DNA of 64,000 nucleotides from Alphaproteobacteria bacterium (GTDB taxonomy: Bacteria > Pseudomonadota > Alphaproteobacteria > Reyranellales > Reyranellaceae). Positions 19,313 to 28,398 of this stretch are shown here, piece by piece (the first letter of the stretch is position 1; each line of letters opens with the position of its first letter). Under the pieces are notes generated by a model. That model saw nothing but the letters and a program-made list of their open reading frames with translations. It was not told the origin of the DNA and did no database searches. The translations under genes and the position numbers were made by a program. The stretch spans positions 744,001 through 808,000 of the forward strand of contig JAHBYP010000001.1 in assembly GCA_019635875.1 (NCBI GenBank), in the 5' to 3' direction.

Positions 19313-19912
19313 ATGCCGGTCAGCAACATTCCTGAGTTCAACGTGCTGGGCCTCCTGCCTGCGTGGATTGGCAGCCCCACAACTTTAAAGGACCGTTCAC
19401 CCTATGAGGTATCGATGTCTCAGGTCGTCGATCGGTTTGGTAAGTCACGCCAACGCCTGGAGCTTCTCGACGGTCTCGTGAAGTACCGGCAGGCGCTTTT
19501 CTCATCTGGTTTCGTGGTCGGCTACCAGTGGTTGAATGGCAGCTTTGTGGAGGATGTAGAGAAAACTCGTGGCCGTGCGCCAGGAGACATCGATATCGTC
19601 ACACTGTTTCGACGCCCAATTAAGTACCAGGTGGATCCGAAAGCTTGGGCGGTGGATGTGGCACAGTTCACGACGATGCTTTCCCCTCGTGAGTGCAAGA
19701 CCAGATATCACTGTGAAGCGTTTCCGATTGATCTTGATAAGCCTGCTGAGAAAATCGTTGAGGACGTTACGTACTGGTTCTCGCTGTTCTCTCATCAACG
19801 AATAACAGATGCCAGAAAGGGAATGTTGCTCGTGCGACTGGCTACTACGCCTAGTGACGGCATCAACGAAGCTCAACTAGTGCAGCAAGCGAAAGCCTCG
19901 CTAGATGGTTAA
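19313..19912 (+). CDS. Nucleotidyltransferase-fold protein (DUF6932-like), cassette gene 1
   Basis: 199 aa. The Pol-beta-type nucleotidyltransferase signature is present: Gly76-Ser77 in WLNGSFVEDVE and, 15 residues later, Asp92-Ile-Asp94 in GDIDIVTLF. The arrangement and overall length recall the DUF6932 family, whose role is not known. The ATG at 19313 is chosen for its strong gggggagg site; a TTG at 19259 lies inside the promoter. Base composition is visibly less GC-rich than all neighbours, suggesting transfer. Its end overlaps the next gene by 8 bp (ATGGTTAA). Confidence 0.7.
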   Translation: MPVSNIPEFNVLGLLPAWIGSPTTLKDRSPYEVSMSQVVDRFGKSRQRLELLDGLVKYRQALFSSGFVVGYQWLNGSFVEDVEKTRGRAPGDIDIVTLFRRPIKYQVDPKAWAVDVAQFTTMLSPRECKTRYHCEAFPIDLDKPAEKIVEDVTYWFSLFSHQRITDARKGMLLVRLATTPSDGINEAQLVQQAKASLDG

Positions 19913-20843
19913 GGCCTTGGAAAAGCAGGCGCTGTCTGCTGAGCTGGCAGCTGTGGATCAGATCCTCGACTCTCGTTCGGTAGAGGATGATCCAATAGGT
20001 GTGCTCGCGTATAAGGAGCTAAAGGCAACTCTGGAGGAGCGACTTCGGGAACTTGAAGCATTCCCTGATACGCTCGCCAACGTTGCTTTGTTCTTCAGCG
20101 GATCGCCCGTGTTTGGCACGCATTCAATTGATGCTGCCTTTGCGAGTGACGCGCTAGGAAAGTATCAGGACATTGTCTCGAGACAGTTCGCGAGTCGAAG
20201 CGAAGAAGGGCTATTGGGTGATCGCGGTCGTGTTCCGCTCAAAGAGCTTTCAGCATTGCAGATCCACGGCGTCGTTCACGGGTCGTTTGGTTTCCTGCTT
20301 GAGGAGAGAGGTAGCGACCAATTGACGTTTGTCCCAACCGCGTTGAGGGAAACGCTAGACGAGGTAACACGAGCTATTGAAGCTTTCGGTATGGGAACCG
20401 ACGAGCAATATGTCCAAACAATCGAGTCGATGAACAGAAGAGTTTTTGCTGCAGTAAAGGACTTCTACGAAGTGTTGCACAACGCAGGCGCTACATTGCG
20501 CATTGTGGAGGGAGATAAGGACGACACCTTTGGCCCAGAAAGTATTTCAAGAGGTTATGATCGATCTCAGAGGACAAATATCGAGGAGCGTGAAGAGAAA
20601 CTAAGCGGTATCCTCTTGGGTATTCTACCAAATACGATGCAGTTCGAATTCCAGCCCGATGGTCGTGATGTGATCTCTGGCAAGACCGGCCCTAGTATAA
20701 GTCAAAGCTACCTTGAGAGAATCCACGCCGACGAGAAAGTGGTAGGATCGCGATGCGTTGCTAAGGTTCTCACGAAGACGACCGTTCGCCCGACAGGTCA
20801 GGTTACAACGAAGTACGTCTTGATAGATCTTTCAGTGCCTTGA
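19905..20843 (+). CDS. Unknown protein, partner of the nucleotidyltransferase-fold protein
   Basis: 312 aa, no recognised family. The N-terminus is a coiled coil (about 1-52). A conserved-looking core LFFSGSPVFGTHSIDAAFAS (about 66-85) is followed by mixed alpha/beta sequence. A second charged helix lies at about 158-200, and the last 80 residues look like beta strands. No HEPN RxxxxH motif, nuclease motif or membrane helix is seen. It starts inside the previous gene and has the same low-GC composition, so the two are one transcriptional and probably functional unit. Confidence 0.65.
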   Translation: MVKALEKQALSAELAAVDQILDSRSVEDDPIGVLAYKELKATLEERLRELEAFPDTLANVALFFSGSPVFGTHSIDAAFASDALGKYQDIVSRQFASRSEEGLLGDRGRVPLKELSALQIHGVVHGSFGFLLEERGSDQLTFVPTALRETLDEVTRAIEAFGMGTDEQYVQTIESMNRRVFAAVKDFYEVLHNAGATLRIVEGDKDDTFGPESISRGYDRSQRTNIEEREEKLSGILLGILPNTMQFEFQPDGRDVISGKTGPSISQSYLERIHADEKVVGSRCVAKVLTKTTVRPTGQVTTKYVLIDLSVP

Positions 20844-20889
20844 AGGTACTCGTCGTGGCTATAGGCGCTGGAGTGCCTCTTGGAGGTAG

Positions 20890-22233
20890 TCAACGTGGCG
20901 GCGTGTAGGGATCGCGTGCGCCGGGCGGCACCGGCGGGTAGTCCTGCAGGCTCTTCTGGAAGTCGAGCACCATGCGGCGCATGTAGGAGCTGACCCAGCT
21001 GTTGGCGGTCGCGATGTCGGTCTCTTCCTTGGGGTCCTGGATCAGGTTGAAGAGATAGGGCGACTCCAGCTTGATCGGCCCGTCGTTGACCTCGGGCTCC
21101 CAGATCAGGTGCAGCTTCCAGTCCTTCCACTTCACCGCGCGCAGTTCCTGCTTGATGTAGAAGACGAAGCCCTCGCGGTTGGAGTGCGTTTGCTTGCCGC
21201 TGAAAAAGTCGAGCTGGTCGATGCCGTCGATCACGCGGTCGGTCGGCACCTCGGCGCCGACGATGCGGGCGATGGTCGGGAACAGGTCGGCGATGTGCAC
21301 GATCTCGTTGGTCACGACATCCGCCGGCACCGTGCCCGGCCAGCGCAGCACGAAGGGCACGCGCAGGCTGCCTTCCATCGCCGTGTGATACGTGCTGCGC
21401 CAGTAGCCGGCGGTGCCGCGCCAGGGCGTGCGGAACTCCGGCCCGTTGTCGGAGCCGAACAGGAAGATCGTGTCCTTGGTGACGTCCAGCCTGTCGACCG
21501 CGTCGAGGATCAGGCCGACGTTGTGGTCCATCTCGGCCAGCGAATCGGCCATCTCGCCATGGCCGGTGCGGCCGATGAAATCGGGGTGGCAGATCGTCGG
21601 GAAGTGGATCTGGGTGATCGGCACGTAGGCGAAGAACGGCTTCTTCGCCGCGACCTGCCGCTCCATGAAGGCCACGGTCTTGCCGACCAGCTCGCGATCG
21701 ATGGTGCGCCGCGAGTCGAGGTCGAAGAGCTTGACGTTGCGCGAGGGCGAGCCTGAGACGCCCTCCATGATGAAGGGCAGCGGCGCCTTGGTGGAGTCGT
21801 AGCCCAGCGAGGTCGTGTACTGCGATTCGTTGCTGGTGCGCGGAATCCCGTACCATTCGTCGAAGCCGCGATCGGTCGGCAGGCGGCCTTCGATGTCGCC
21901 CAGATGCCATTTGCCGAAATGGCCGGTGGCGTAGCCGCGGGCCGACAGCAGCTGCGCCAGCGTGATCTCCCAGCGCGTCAGGCCCTGCGGCAGGCCGGCG
22001 GGCGTCGACTGGAAGGCGCCGGTGCGAATCGCCTGCCGGCCGGTCATCAGGGCGGCGCGCGTCGGCACGCAGTCGCTCTCGACGTTGAAGTTCAGAAAGC
22101 GGATGCCCTCGGCCGCCAGGGCGTCGATGCGCGGCGTCGGCGCGCCGCGCAGCATGCCGCCGCCGTAGCAGCCCAGTTCGCCCCAGCCGAGATTGTCGGC
22201 GAGGATCAGCACGATGTTGGGAAGGGATGGCAC
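20890..22233 (-). CDS. Sulfatase (alkaline-phosphatase superfamily, CxPxR type)
   Basis: 447 aa, GTG start. The N-terminal metal site is LILADNLGWGELGCYG. The catalytic box is Cys55-Val-Pro-Thr-Arg in ESDCVPTRAALMTGR, which requires conversion of Cys55 to formylglycine. Further metal/sulfate ligands are GHFGKWHLG and FLFGSDNGPE. There is no signal peptide, unlike most bacterial arylsulfatases, so a cytoplasmic location is likely. The maturase is not evident nearby, as the SUMF1-fold protein at 15155 lacks the catalytic cysteines. The substrate is unknown. Confidence 0.93.
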   Translation of the reverse strand: MPSLPNIVLILADNLGWGELGCYGGGMLRGAPTPRIDALAAEGIRFLNFNVESDCVPTRAALMTGRQAIRTGAFQSTPAGLPQGLTRWEITLAQLLSARGYATGHFGKWHLGDIEGRLPTDRGFDEWYGIPRTSNESQYTTSLGYDSTKAPLPFIMEGVSGSPSRNVKLFDLDSRRTIDRELVGKTVAFMERQVAAKKPFFAYVPITQIHFPTICHPDFIGRTGHGEMADSLAEMDHNVGLILDAVDRLDVTKDTIFLFGSDNGPEFRTPWRGTAGYWRSTYHTAMEGSLRVPFVLRWPGTVPADVVTNEIVHIADLFPTIARIVGAEVPTDRVIDGIDQLDFFSGKQTHSNREGFVFYIKQELRAVKWKDWKLHLIWEPEVNDGPIKLESPYLFNLIQDPKEETDIATANSWVSSYMRRMVLDFQKSLQDYPPVPPGARDPYTPPR

Positions 22234-22296
22234 GGCCGGGCGCTCCTGATGGTCGCGGGGATGCTATACTTCCCGAAACAATCAGGGGAGGAATCA

Positions 22297-23259
22297 ATGA
22301 CTCTGTCACGCCGGACGCTCGTCCAGGCCGCTGCGGGGGCCGTCGTCGCCGCTCGCGCCGCCAGCGCGCAGGCGCCGTGGCCGACGCGCGCCGTGTCGCT
22401 GATGGTGGGCTACCCGCCCGGCGGCACGACCGACATCATCGCCCGCGGCATCGCCGATCACCTGTCCAAGTCGTTCGGCCAGTCGGTGCTGGTCGAGAAC
22501 AAGGCGGGCGCCACCGGCATGATCGCCGCCCAGCTCGTGGTCAAGGCGCCGCCCGACGGGCATCAGCTGCTGATGCTGGCGGGTCCGAACTTCGTCGACA
22601 AGCCGCCGGTCGACACCTACACCGCCTTCACGCCGATCACGCTGCTGGCCAAGGGCGCCACCATGTTCGCGGTGCCGGCGGGCTCGCCGTGGACGACGCT
22701 CAAGCAGGTGCTCGACGAGGCCAAGGCAAAGCCCGGCACGGTAAACTATGCGACATCGGGCATCGGCACCGGCCAGCATCTCTTCGCCGAGCTGGTGGCG
22801 CACCAGGCGGGCGTCACGCTCAACCACATCCCCTACAAGGGCGGCGGTCAGGCGGTCACCGATCTGGTGGCGGGCCAGGTGCCGTTCGCGATGCTGGGCG
22901 TGTCGCCGCTGCTACCGCACATCAAGGCCGGCCGCCTGCGCGGGCTGGCGGTATCGACCAGGCAGCGGCTGGCAGCCCTGCCCGATGTGCCCTCGATCGC
23001 CGAGGCCAGCGGCATCGCCGACTACGACACGTTCCAGTGGTTCGCGCTGGTGGCGCCGCCCGGCACGCCGACCGCGGTCGTCGATCGCATCAACCGCGAG
23101 ACTCGCGCGGCACTGGCGCTGCCGGCGATCCGCCAGGCCTTCGCCACCGCCGCGATCGAGCCGGCGCCGAGCAGCCCGGCGGAGCTGGGTGCGTTCCTGA
23201 AGGCACAGAACGAGCGCTGGAACGACATCGCGAAGAAGCGCGGGATCACCAGCGGCTGA
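22297..23259 (+). CDS. Tripartite tricarboxylate transporter substrate-binding protein (TctC/Bug)
   Basis: Periplasmic binding protein, 320 aa. The signal is Tat-like (SRRTLVQAAAGAVVAARAASAQA). Mature PWPTRAVSLMVGYPPGGTTD is the hallmark Bug opening, and the ADNKAGATG-like ENKAGATGMIAA segment follows. There are no TctA/TctB membrane genes nearby, which is usual for orphan Bug proteins. A good ggggagg site precedes the ATG, and TATACT at 22265-22270 could be a -10 box. The ligand is probably a carboxylate; it cannot be named. Confidence 0.92.
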   Translation: MTLSRRTLVQAAAGAVVAARAASAQAPWPTRAVSLMVGYPPGGTTDIIARGIADHLSKSFGQSVLVENKAGATGMIAAQLVVKAPPDGHQLLMLAGPNFVDKPPVDTYTAFTPITLLAKGATMFAVPAGSPWTTLKQVLDEAKAKPGTVNYATSGIGTGQHLFAELVAHQAGVTLNHIPYKGGGQAVTDLVAGQVPFAMLGVSPLLPHIKAGRLRGLAVSTRQRLAALPDVPSIAEASGIADYDTFQWFALVAPPGTPTAVVDRINRETRAALALPAIRQAFATAAIEPAPSSPAELGAFLKAQNERWNDIAKKRGITSG

Positions 23260-23264
23260 GCCTT

Positions 23265-23387
23265 CCTTCCCCCGGAGGGGGAAGGTGCCCGAAGGGCGGA
23301 AGGGGGATGTTGAAGACGAACGCAGGAGTCCGTCTTCGACATCCCCCATCCGGCGCTCCGCGCCACCTTCCCCCTCCGGGGGAAGGA
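23265..23387. repeat. REP family 1, copy 5 (B arm left, A arm right)
   Basis: About 123 bp between the convergent ends of the TctC gene (stop 23259) and the malate synthase gene (stop 23393). It fills the whole gap, so it may serve as a two-way transcript boundary. The left arm is GCCCGAAGGGC and the right arm GGCGCTCCGCGCC. Confidence 0.95.
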
Positions 23388-23392
23388 AAGAG

Positions 23393-25009
<1,617 letters not shown>

Positions 25010-25142
25010 GCGACACTCCCTCGCGCCGGTCCGTATGTCTGGTTCGGCTCTTGCTTTAGCGCAGGGTCGGGCCGCCGTGTAGCGATTCCACGCCCCGGCA
25101 TGGCAAAGGATCGCGTACCGGGGGGCACAAACCAGGGCCGTT

Positions 25143-25265
25143 TACCTTCCCCCGGAGGGGGAAGGTGTCCGAAGGGAAGGGGGATGTCGAAGACGAACGC
25201 GGGAGTCCGGCTTCAACATCCCCCATCCGGCGCTCCGCGCCACCTTCCCCCTCCGGGGGAAGGTA
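25143..25265. repeat. REP family 1, copy 6 (B arm left, A arm right)
   Basis: About 123 bp in the divergent gap between malate synthase and urate hydroxylase. The left arm is a worn B type (GTCCGAAGGGAAGG); the right arm is A type (GGCGCTCCGCGCC), 27 nt upstream of the urate hydroxylase start. Confidence 0.93.
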
Positions 25266-25292
25266 TGATGTGTGGCGTGCTAAGGTGACGCG

Positions 25293-26498
25293 ATGGATTG
25301 GGCGTATCTGCTGGAATGGCTGAACCTGGTCGGGCGATGGAGCCACATGATCGTGGGCATCGCCTGGATCGGCGCCTCCTTCTATTTCATCTGGCTCGAC
25401 GACGCCCTGCTCGCGCCGAAGAGCCCGGCCGACGAGGACAGGGGCGTCGGCGGCGAGGTCTGGTCGATCCACGGCGGCGGCTTCTATCACGCGCAGAAGT
25501 ACAAGGTGGCGCCGCCGGCGCTGCCCGGAACGCTGCACTGGTTCAAGTGGGAGGCCTACACCACCTGGATCAGCGGCATGTTCCTGATGGGCCTGGTCTA
25601 TTATCTCGGCGCCGAGGTGGCGCTGATCGACCCGCAAGTGAAGGATCTCGGCCAGTGGCAGGCGATCGGCATCGGGCTTGCCTTCATCGCCGGCGGCTGG
25701 ATCGTCTACGACCTCCTGTGCCGGAGCCCGATCGGCAACGATGCCATGGCGCTCGCCGGCGTCCTTGCGGTCCTGGTCGCGGCGATGGCCTGGGGGCTGT
25801 GTCAGCTGTTCTCCGGCCGCGGCGCCTTCATTCATTTCGGCGCCGTGCTGGGCACCATCATGGTGGCCAACGTCTTCTTCGTGATCATCCCGGGCCAGCG
25901 CGAGCTGGTGAAGGCCAAGCAGGACGGCCGCATGCCCGATGCCAAATACGGGCTGATGGGCAAGCAGCGCTCGGTGCACAACACCTTCTTCACCCTGCCG
26001 GTGCTGTTCTCGATGATCAGCAACCACTATGCGACGGCCACCGGCCATCACTGGAACTGGCTGGCGCTGATCGGGCTCACGGTCTCGGGCGGGCTGATCC
26101 GCCTGTGGTTCGTGCAGCGCCACACGCACCAGGGCAATCCGCTGGTGCTGGCCTCCGGGCTGGTGATCCTGGTGGCGACGGCGCTGGCGCTGGCGCCGCG
26201 CAGCAGCACCGACGAGCCGGCGCTGGCGGCGGGCGATGTCGACTTTCCCAGGGTCGCCTCGATCATCGCCGAGCGCTGCGCGACCTGCCACGCCGCCAAG
26301 CCGACGCGCGAGGGCTTTGCCGCGCCGCCCAAGGGCGTGATGCTGGAGACGCCCGGCCAGATGCGTGTCTATGCCCCGATGATCCTGCAGCAGGTGTTCC
26401 ACACGAAGGCGATGCCGCCGGGCAACATCACCGAGCTCACGCCGCAGGAGCGCGACGCCATCGCCCGCTGGGTCAAGCTCGGCGCGCCGATTCGGTAA
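25293..26498 (+). CDS. puuD: Membrane urate hydroxylase with c-type cytochrome tail
   Basis: 401 aa. The N-terminal 300 residues form a multi-helix membrane domain beginning LLEWLNLVGRWSHMIVGIAWIG, with the histidine-containing helices of the PuuD (PF06181) family. The C-terminus is a small cytochrome c domain with heme site Cys329-Ala-Thr-Cys-His333 and a later Met ligand in HTKAMPPGN. PuuD oxidises urate at the membrane, passing electrons to the respiratory chain. No other purine-catabolism gene is adjacent, so its partners must lie elsewhere. Confidence 0.94.
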   Translation: MDWAYLLEWLNLVGRWSHMIVGIAWIGASFYFIWLDDALLAPKSPADEDRGVGGEVWSIHGGGFYHAQKYKVAPPALPGTLHWFKWEAYTTWISGMFLMGLVYYLGAEVALIDPQVKDLGQWQAIGIGLAFIAGGWIVYDLLCRSPIGNDAMALAGVLAVLVAAMAWGLCQLFSGRGAFIHFGAVLGTIMVANVFFVIIPGQRELVKAKQDGRMPDAKYGLMGKQRSVHNTFFTLPVLFSMISNHYATATGHHWNWLALIGLTVSGGLIRLWFVQRHTHQGNPLVLASGLVILVATALALAPRSSTDEPALAAGDVDFPRVASIIAERCATCHAAKPTREGFAAPPKGVMLETPGQMRVYAPMILQQVFHTKAMPPGNITELTPQERDAIARWVKLGAPIR

Positions 26499-26501
26499 CC
26501 C

Positions 26502-26564
26502 TGTCATTCCGAGCGCAGCGAGGAATCCAGGCCGCTCCTGGATCCCTCGCTGCGCTCGGGATGA
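26502..26564. repeat. REP family 2, copy 3, interrupted by the IS element
   Basis: The left 63 bp of a family 2 palindrome (TGTCATTCCGAGCGCAGCGA on the left, CTCGCTGCGCTCGGGATGA on the right). The expected final CA is not here but is found as ATGACA at 27921-27926, just after the IS element. Joining the two restores the sequence of the intact copies. Confidence 0.88.
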
Positions 26565-26641
26565 TGGGGTGGACGGCCCCCAAACGGCATCGAGCGTGCC
26601 ACACTGGTGTCGTTGAAGCAGCCAGTCAAAGGGGACCGTCC

Positions 26642-27667
26642 ATGGAACAGGCTATCACGATCGGACTGGACATCGCGAAGAACGTCTTCGAGCTGCATGG
26701 CCGCGACGCCAGCGGCAAGGTGGTGTTGCGTCGTCGCCTGAAGCGGGCGCGGATGGCGGAGTTCTTCGCCGGGCTGCCGAAGGCGACCATCGGCATGGAG
26801 GCGTGCGGCTCGGCGCACCACTGGGGGCGGGTGCTTCAGGGTCTGGGCCACGAGGTTCGGCTGATGCCGCCGGCCTACGTGAAGCCCTACGTCAAGCGCA
26901 ACAAGAACGACGGGCGCGACGCTGAGGCGTGCTGCGAGGCGATGAGCCGTCCAGACATGCGCTTCGTGCGGCTGAAGACGGTGGAGCAGCAGGCGGCGCT
27001 GTCGCTGCATCGCAGCCGCGAGCTGCTGGTGCGCCAGCGCACGCAGACGGCCAACGCCCTGCGCGCGCTGCTGGGCGAGTTCGGCATCGTGGCGCCGGTC
27101 GGCAAGCGCGGCCTGGATCAGCTGCTGGCGGCGATCGGCGAGGACACGGCAGGGCTGCCGCGCTCGGCTCTGATGTCTGCGCGCAGCCTCGCGGCCCATC
27201 ATGCCCAGCTCGAGACGACGATCGAGGAGCTGCAGGCAAGCATCGTGGCTGAAGCGCGGGCCGACGCCCGGGCGCTGCTGTTGGGGAGCGCGCCCGGGGT
27301 CGGCCCGCTCACCGCCCATGCCCTGCTCGCCACCATGCCGGATCCGGCGATGTTCAAGAGCGGCCGCGACTTCGCCGCCTGGCTCGGCCTGACGCCGCAC
27401 GACCAGTCGAGCGGCGACAAGCAACGCCTCGGCGCCATCACCAAGCAAGGCGACCGCACCCTGCGCCGCCTGCTCGTGCTCGGCGCCACCGCCTGGCTGC
27501 GCCACGTCGCCCGCCAGCCCGACAAAGCCTCGCCCTGGCTGCGCCGCCTGATGGCGCGCCAGCACAAGAAGAAGGTGCTGGCCGTCGCCCAGGCCGCCCG
27601 CACCGCCCGCATCCTGTGGGCCATGCTCAGGGACAACCAGCCCTATCGCGCTCCGCTCGCCGCCTGA
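26642..27667 (+). CDS. IS110/IS1111 family DEDD transposase
   Basis: 341 aa, intact. The N-terminal RuvC-like domain shows the DEDD set: Asp10 in IGLDIAKN, Glu53 in GMEACGS, Asp90 and Asp93 in KNDGRDAEA. The C-terminal Tnp20 domain (about 210-300) has the PGVGPLTAHALLA helix-hairpin-helix and the serine motif DQSSGDKQRLGAITKQGD, where Ser256/257 is the probable recombination nucleophile. The ATG at 26642 is chosen because it fits the family N-terminus, although the frame is open far upstream. The element may still be active. Confidence 0.97.
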   Translation: MEQAITIGLDIAKNVFELHGRDASGKVVLRRRLKRARMAEFFAGLPKATIGMEACGSAHHWGRVLQGLGHEVRLMPPAYVKPYVKRNKNDGRDAEACCEAMSRPDMRFVRLKTVEQQAALSLHRSRELLVRQRTQTANALRALLGEFGIVAPVGKRGLDQLLAAIGEDTAGLPRSALMSARSLAAHHAQLETTIEELQASIVAEARADARALLLGSAPGVGPLTAHALLATMPDPAMFKSGRDFAAWLGLTPHDQSSGDKQRLGAITKQGDRTLRRLLVLGATAWLRHVARQPDKASPWLRRLMARQHKKKVLAVAQAARTARILWAMLRDNQPYRAPLAA

Positions 27668-27689
27668 GACGACGAGCCGGCGCCAACCC

Positions 27690-27903
27690 TTCGCAAGGAG
27701 CCAGCAACGATAGATGGCGAAATCGGTAGGCCTACCGGACCGGGAACACTCCCTGCTGTCATCGCCCCTCGAGGGCGTCGGGATGATTGGAGATCACGGC
27801 CACGGATACCTTCTTGGCCAGCGGCTCTCACTGCCGCACACACAGGTCGCATACATGACTGCTCCTACCTGCTCGCCAAACGTCGCTACTCACACCTTGC
27901 GAA
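27690..27903 (+). ncRNA. Candidate guide RNA (seekRNA/bridge RNA) of the IS1111 element
   Basis: The right non-coding end, where IS1111 elements encode their guide RNA. It is enclosed by complementary 9-mers TTCGCAAGG (27690-27698) and CCTTGCGAA (27895-27903). Inside are a 14-bp palindrome CGGTAGGCCTACCG (27724-27737) and a hairpin CGCCC/GGGCG (27763-27777). That hairpin is flanked by CTGTCAT (27756-27762), complementary to the right target flank, and TCGGGATGAT (27778-27787), identical to the left target flank. CATACATGAC (27850-27859) repeats the right IS junction. The RNA ends and strand are inferred. Confidence 0.62.
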
Positions 27904-27946
27904 ACGGGGGCCGTCCATACATGACAGATGGGGTAGGCTCCCCACC

Positions 27947-28396
27947 ATGATCGGCTTCCGTCCCGGCATCACGCCCCGACGCCTGCTGGTGGCGGGCCTG
28001 GTGCTGCTCGCCGTGGCGCTGTCGGCAATCTTCGGGCGCGGGCCGGAGCGGCCGCCGATCGGCGCCGAGCCGGGGCCGGTCGAGGCGCGCGAGCCGGGCA
28101 GGGTGTTCGGCCCCTCGATCGGCTTCACCAGCCGCCGCTCGCTCGACGATCACTACGAGAAGCACCGCCAGGAGTTCGCCGGCGCCAGCAAGGCCGACTA
28201 TCTGCGCATCGCCCAGTCGTTGCGCGACGCGCGCGTCGGCGGGACGATTCTCGAGGTGGTCCGGCGCGACGGCGTCAGCACGCGCTTCGACAGGCGCGAC
28301 GGCACGTTCATCGCCTTCAACCGCGACGGCACCATCCGAACGTGCTTCAGGCCCAATGACGGCGAGCGCTATTTCCGCCGCCAGGCGGAGCGCTGA
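27947..28396 (+). CDS. Putative exported BECR-fold nuclease toxin
   Basis: 149 aa. An N-terminal membrane or signal helix (about 12-29) and a short linker lead to a compact domain: DDHYEKHRQEFAGASKADYL, then the strand GTILEVVRRDGVSTRFD, and finally FIAFNRDGTIRTCFRPNDG. The HxxKH start, the tyrosine-rich helix and the closing IRT.FRP motif resemble CdiA C-terminal tRNase domains of the barnase/EndoU/colicin/RelE fold. The call rests on remembered family pattern. The next gene, 2 bp away, has the size and placement of an immunity gene. Confidence 0.6.
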   Translation: MIGFRPGITPRRLLVAGLVLLAVALSAIFGRGPERPPIGAEPGPVEAREPGRVFGPSIGFTSRRSLDDHYEKHRQEFAGASKADYLRIAQSLRDARVGGTILEVVRRDGVSTRFDRRDGTFIAFNRDGTIRTCFRPNDGERYFRRQAER

Positions 28397-28398
28397 GC

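Larger units (their letters stand above)
26565..27920 (+). mobile_element. IS110-family element of the IS1111 group
   Basis: About 1356 bp. Boundaries were deduced from the reconstructed target palindrome; the sequence ATGA stands at both junctions. There is a perfect 12-bp subterminal inverted repeat: TGGACGGCCCCC at 26570-26581 and its complement at 27906-27917, set back 5 bp and 3 bp from the ends. Subterminal repeats, a short left (77 bp) and a long right (253 bp) non-coding end are typical of IS1111 rather than classical IS110 elements. No conventional target-site duplication is expected. Confidence 0.88.

Noticed and set aside
19905..20843. HEPN-type toxin partner for the nucleotidyltransferase
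   Set aside because: No RxxxxH motif and the size is too large for the known HEPN/MNT pairs, so that named system is not claimed.
15155..22233. SUMF1-fold protein as activator of the nearby sulfatase
   Set aside because: The active-site cysteines are missing, the protein is exported while the sulfatase looks cytoplasmic, and several unrelated genes lie between them.
25298..27667. A 789-codon frame that would fuse a urate-hydroxylase region to the transposase
   Set aside because: The part before 26642 is an off-frame reading of puuD and of non-coding DNA. The transposase has its own normal start.
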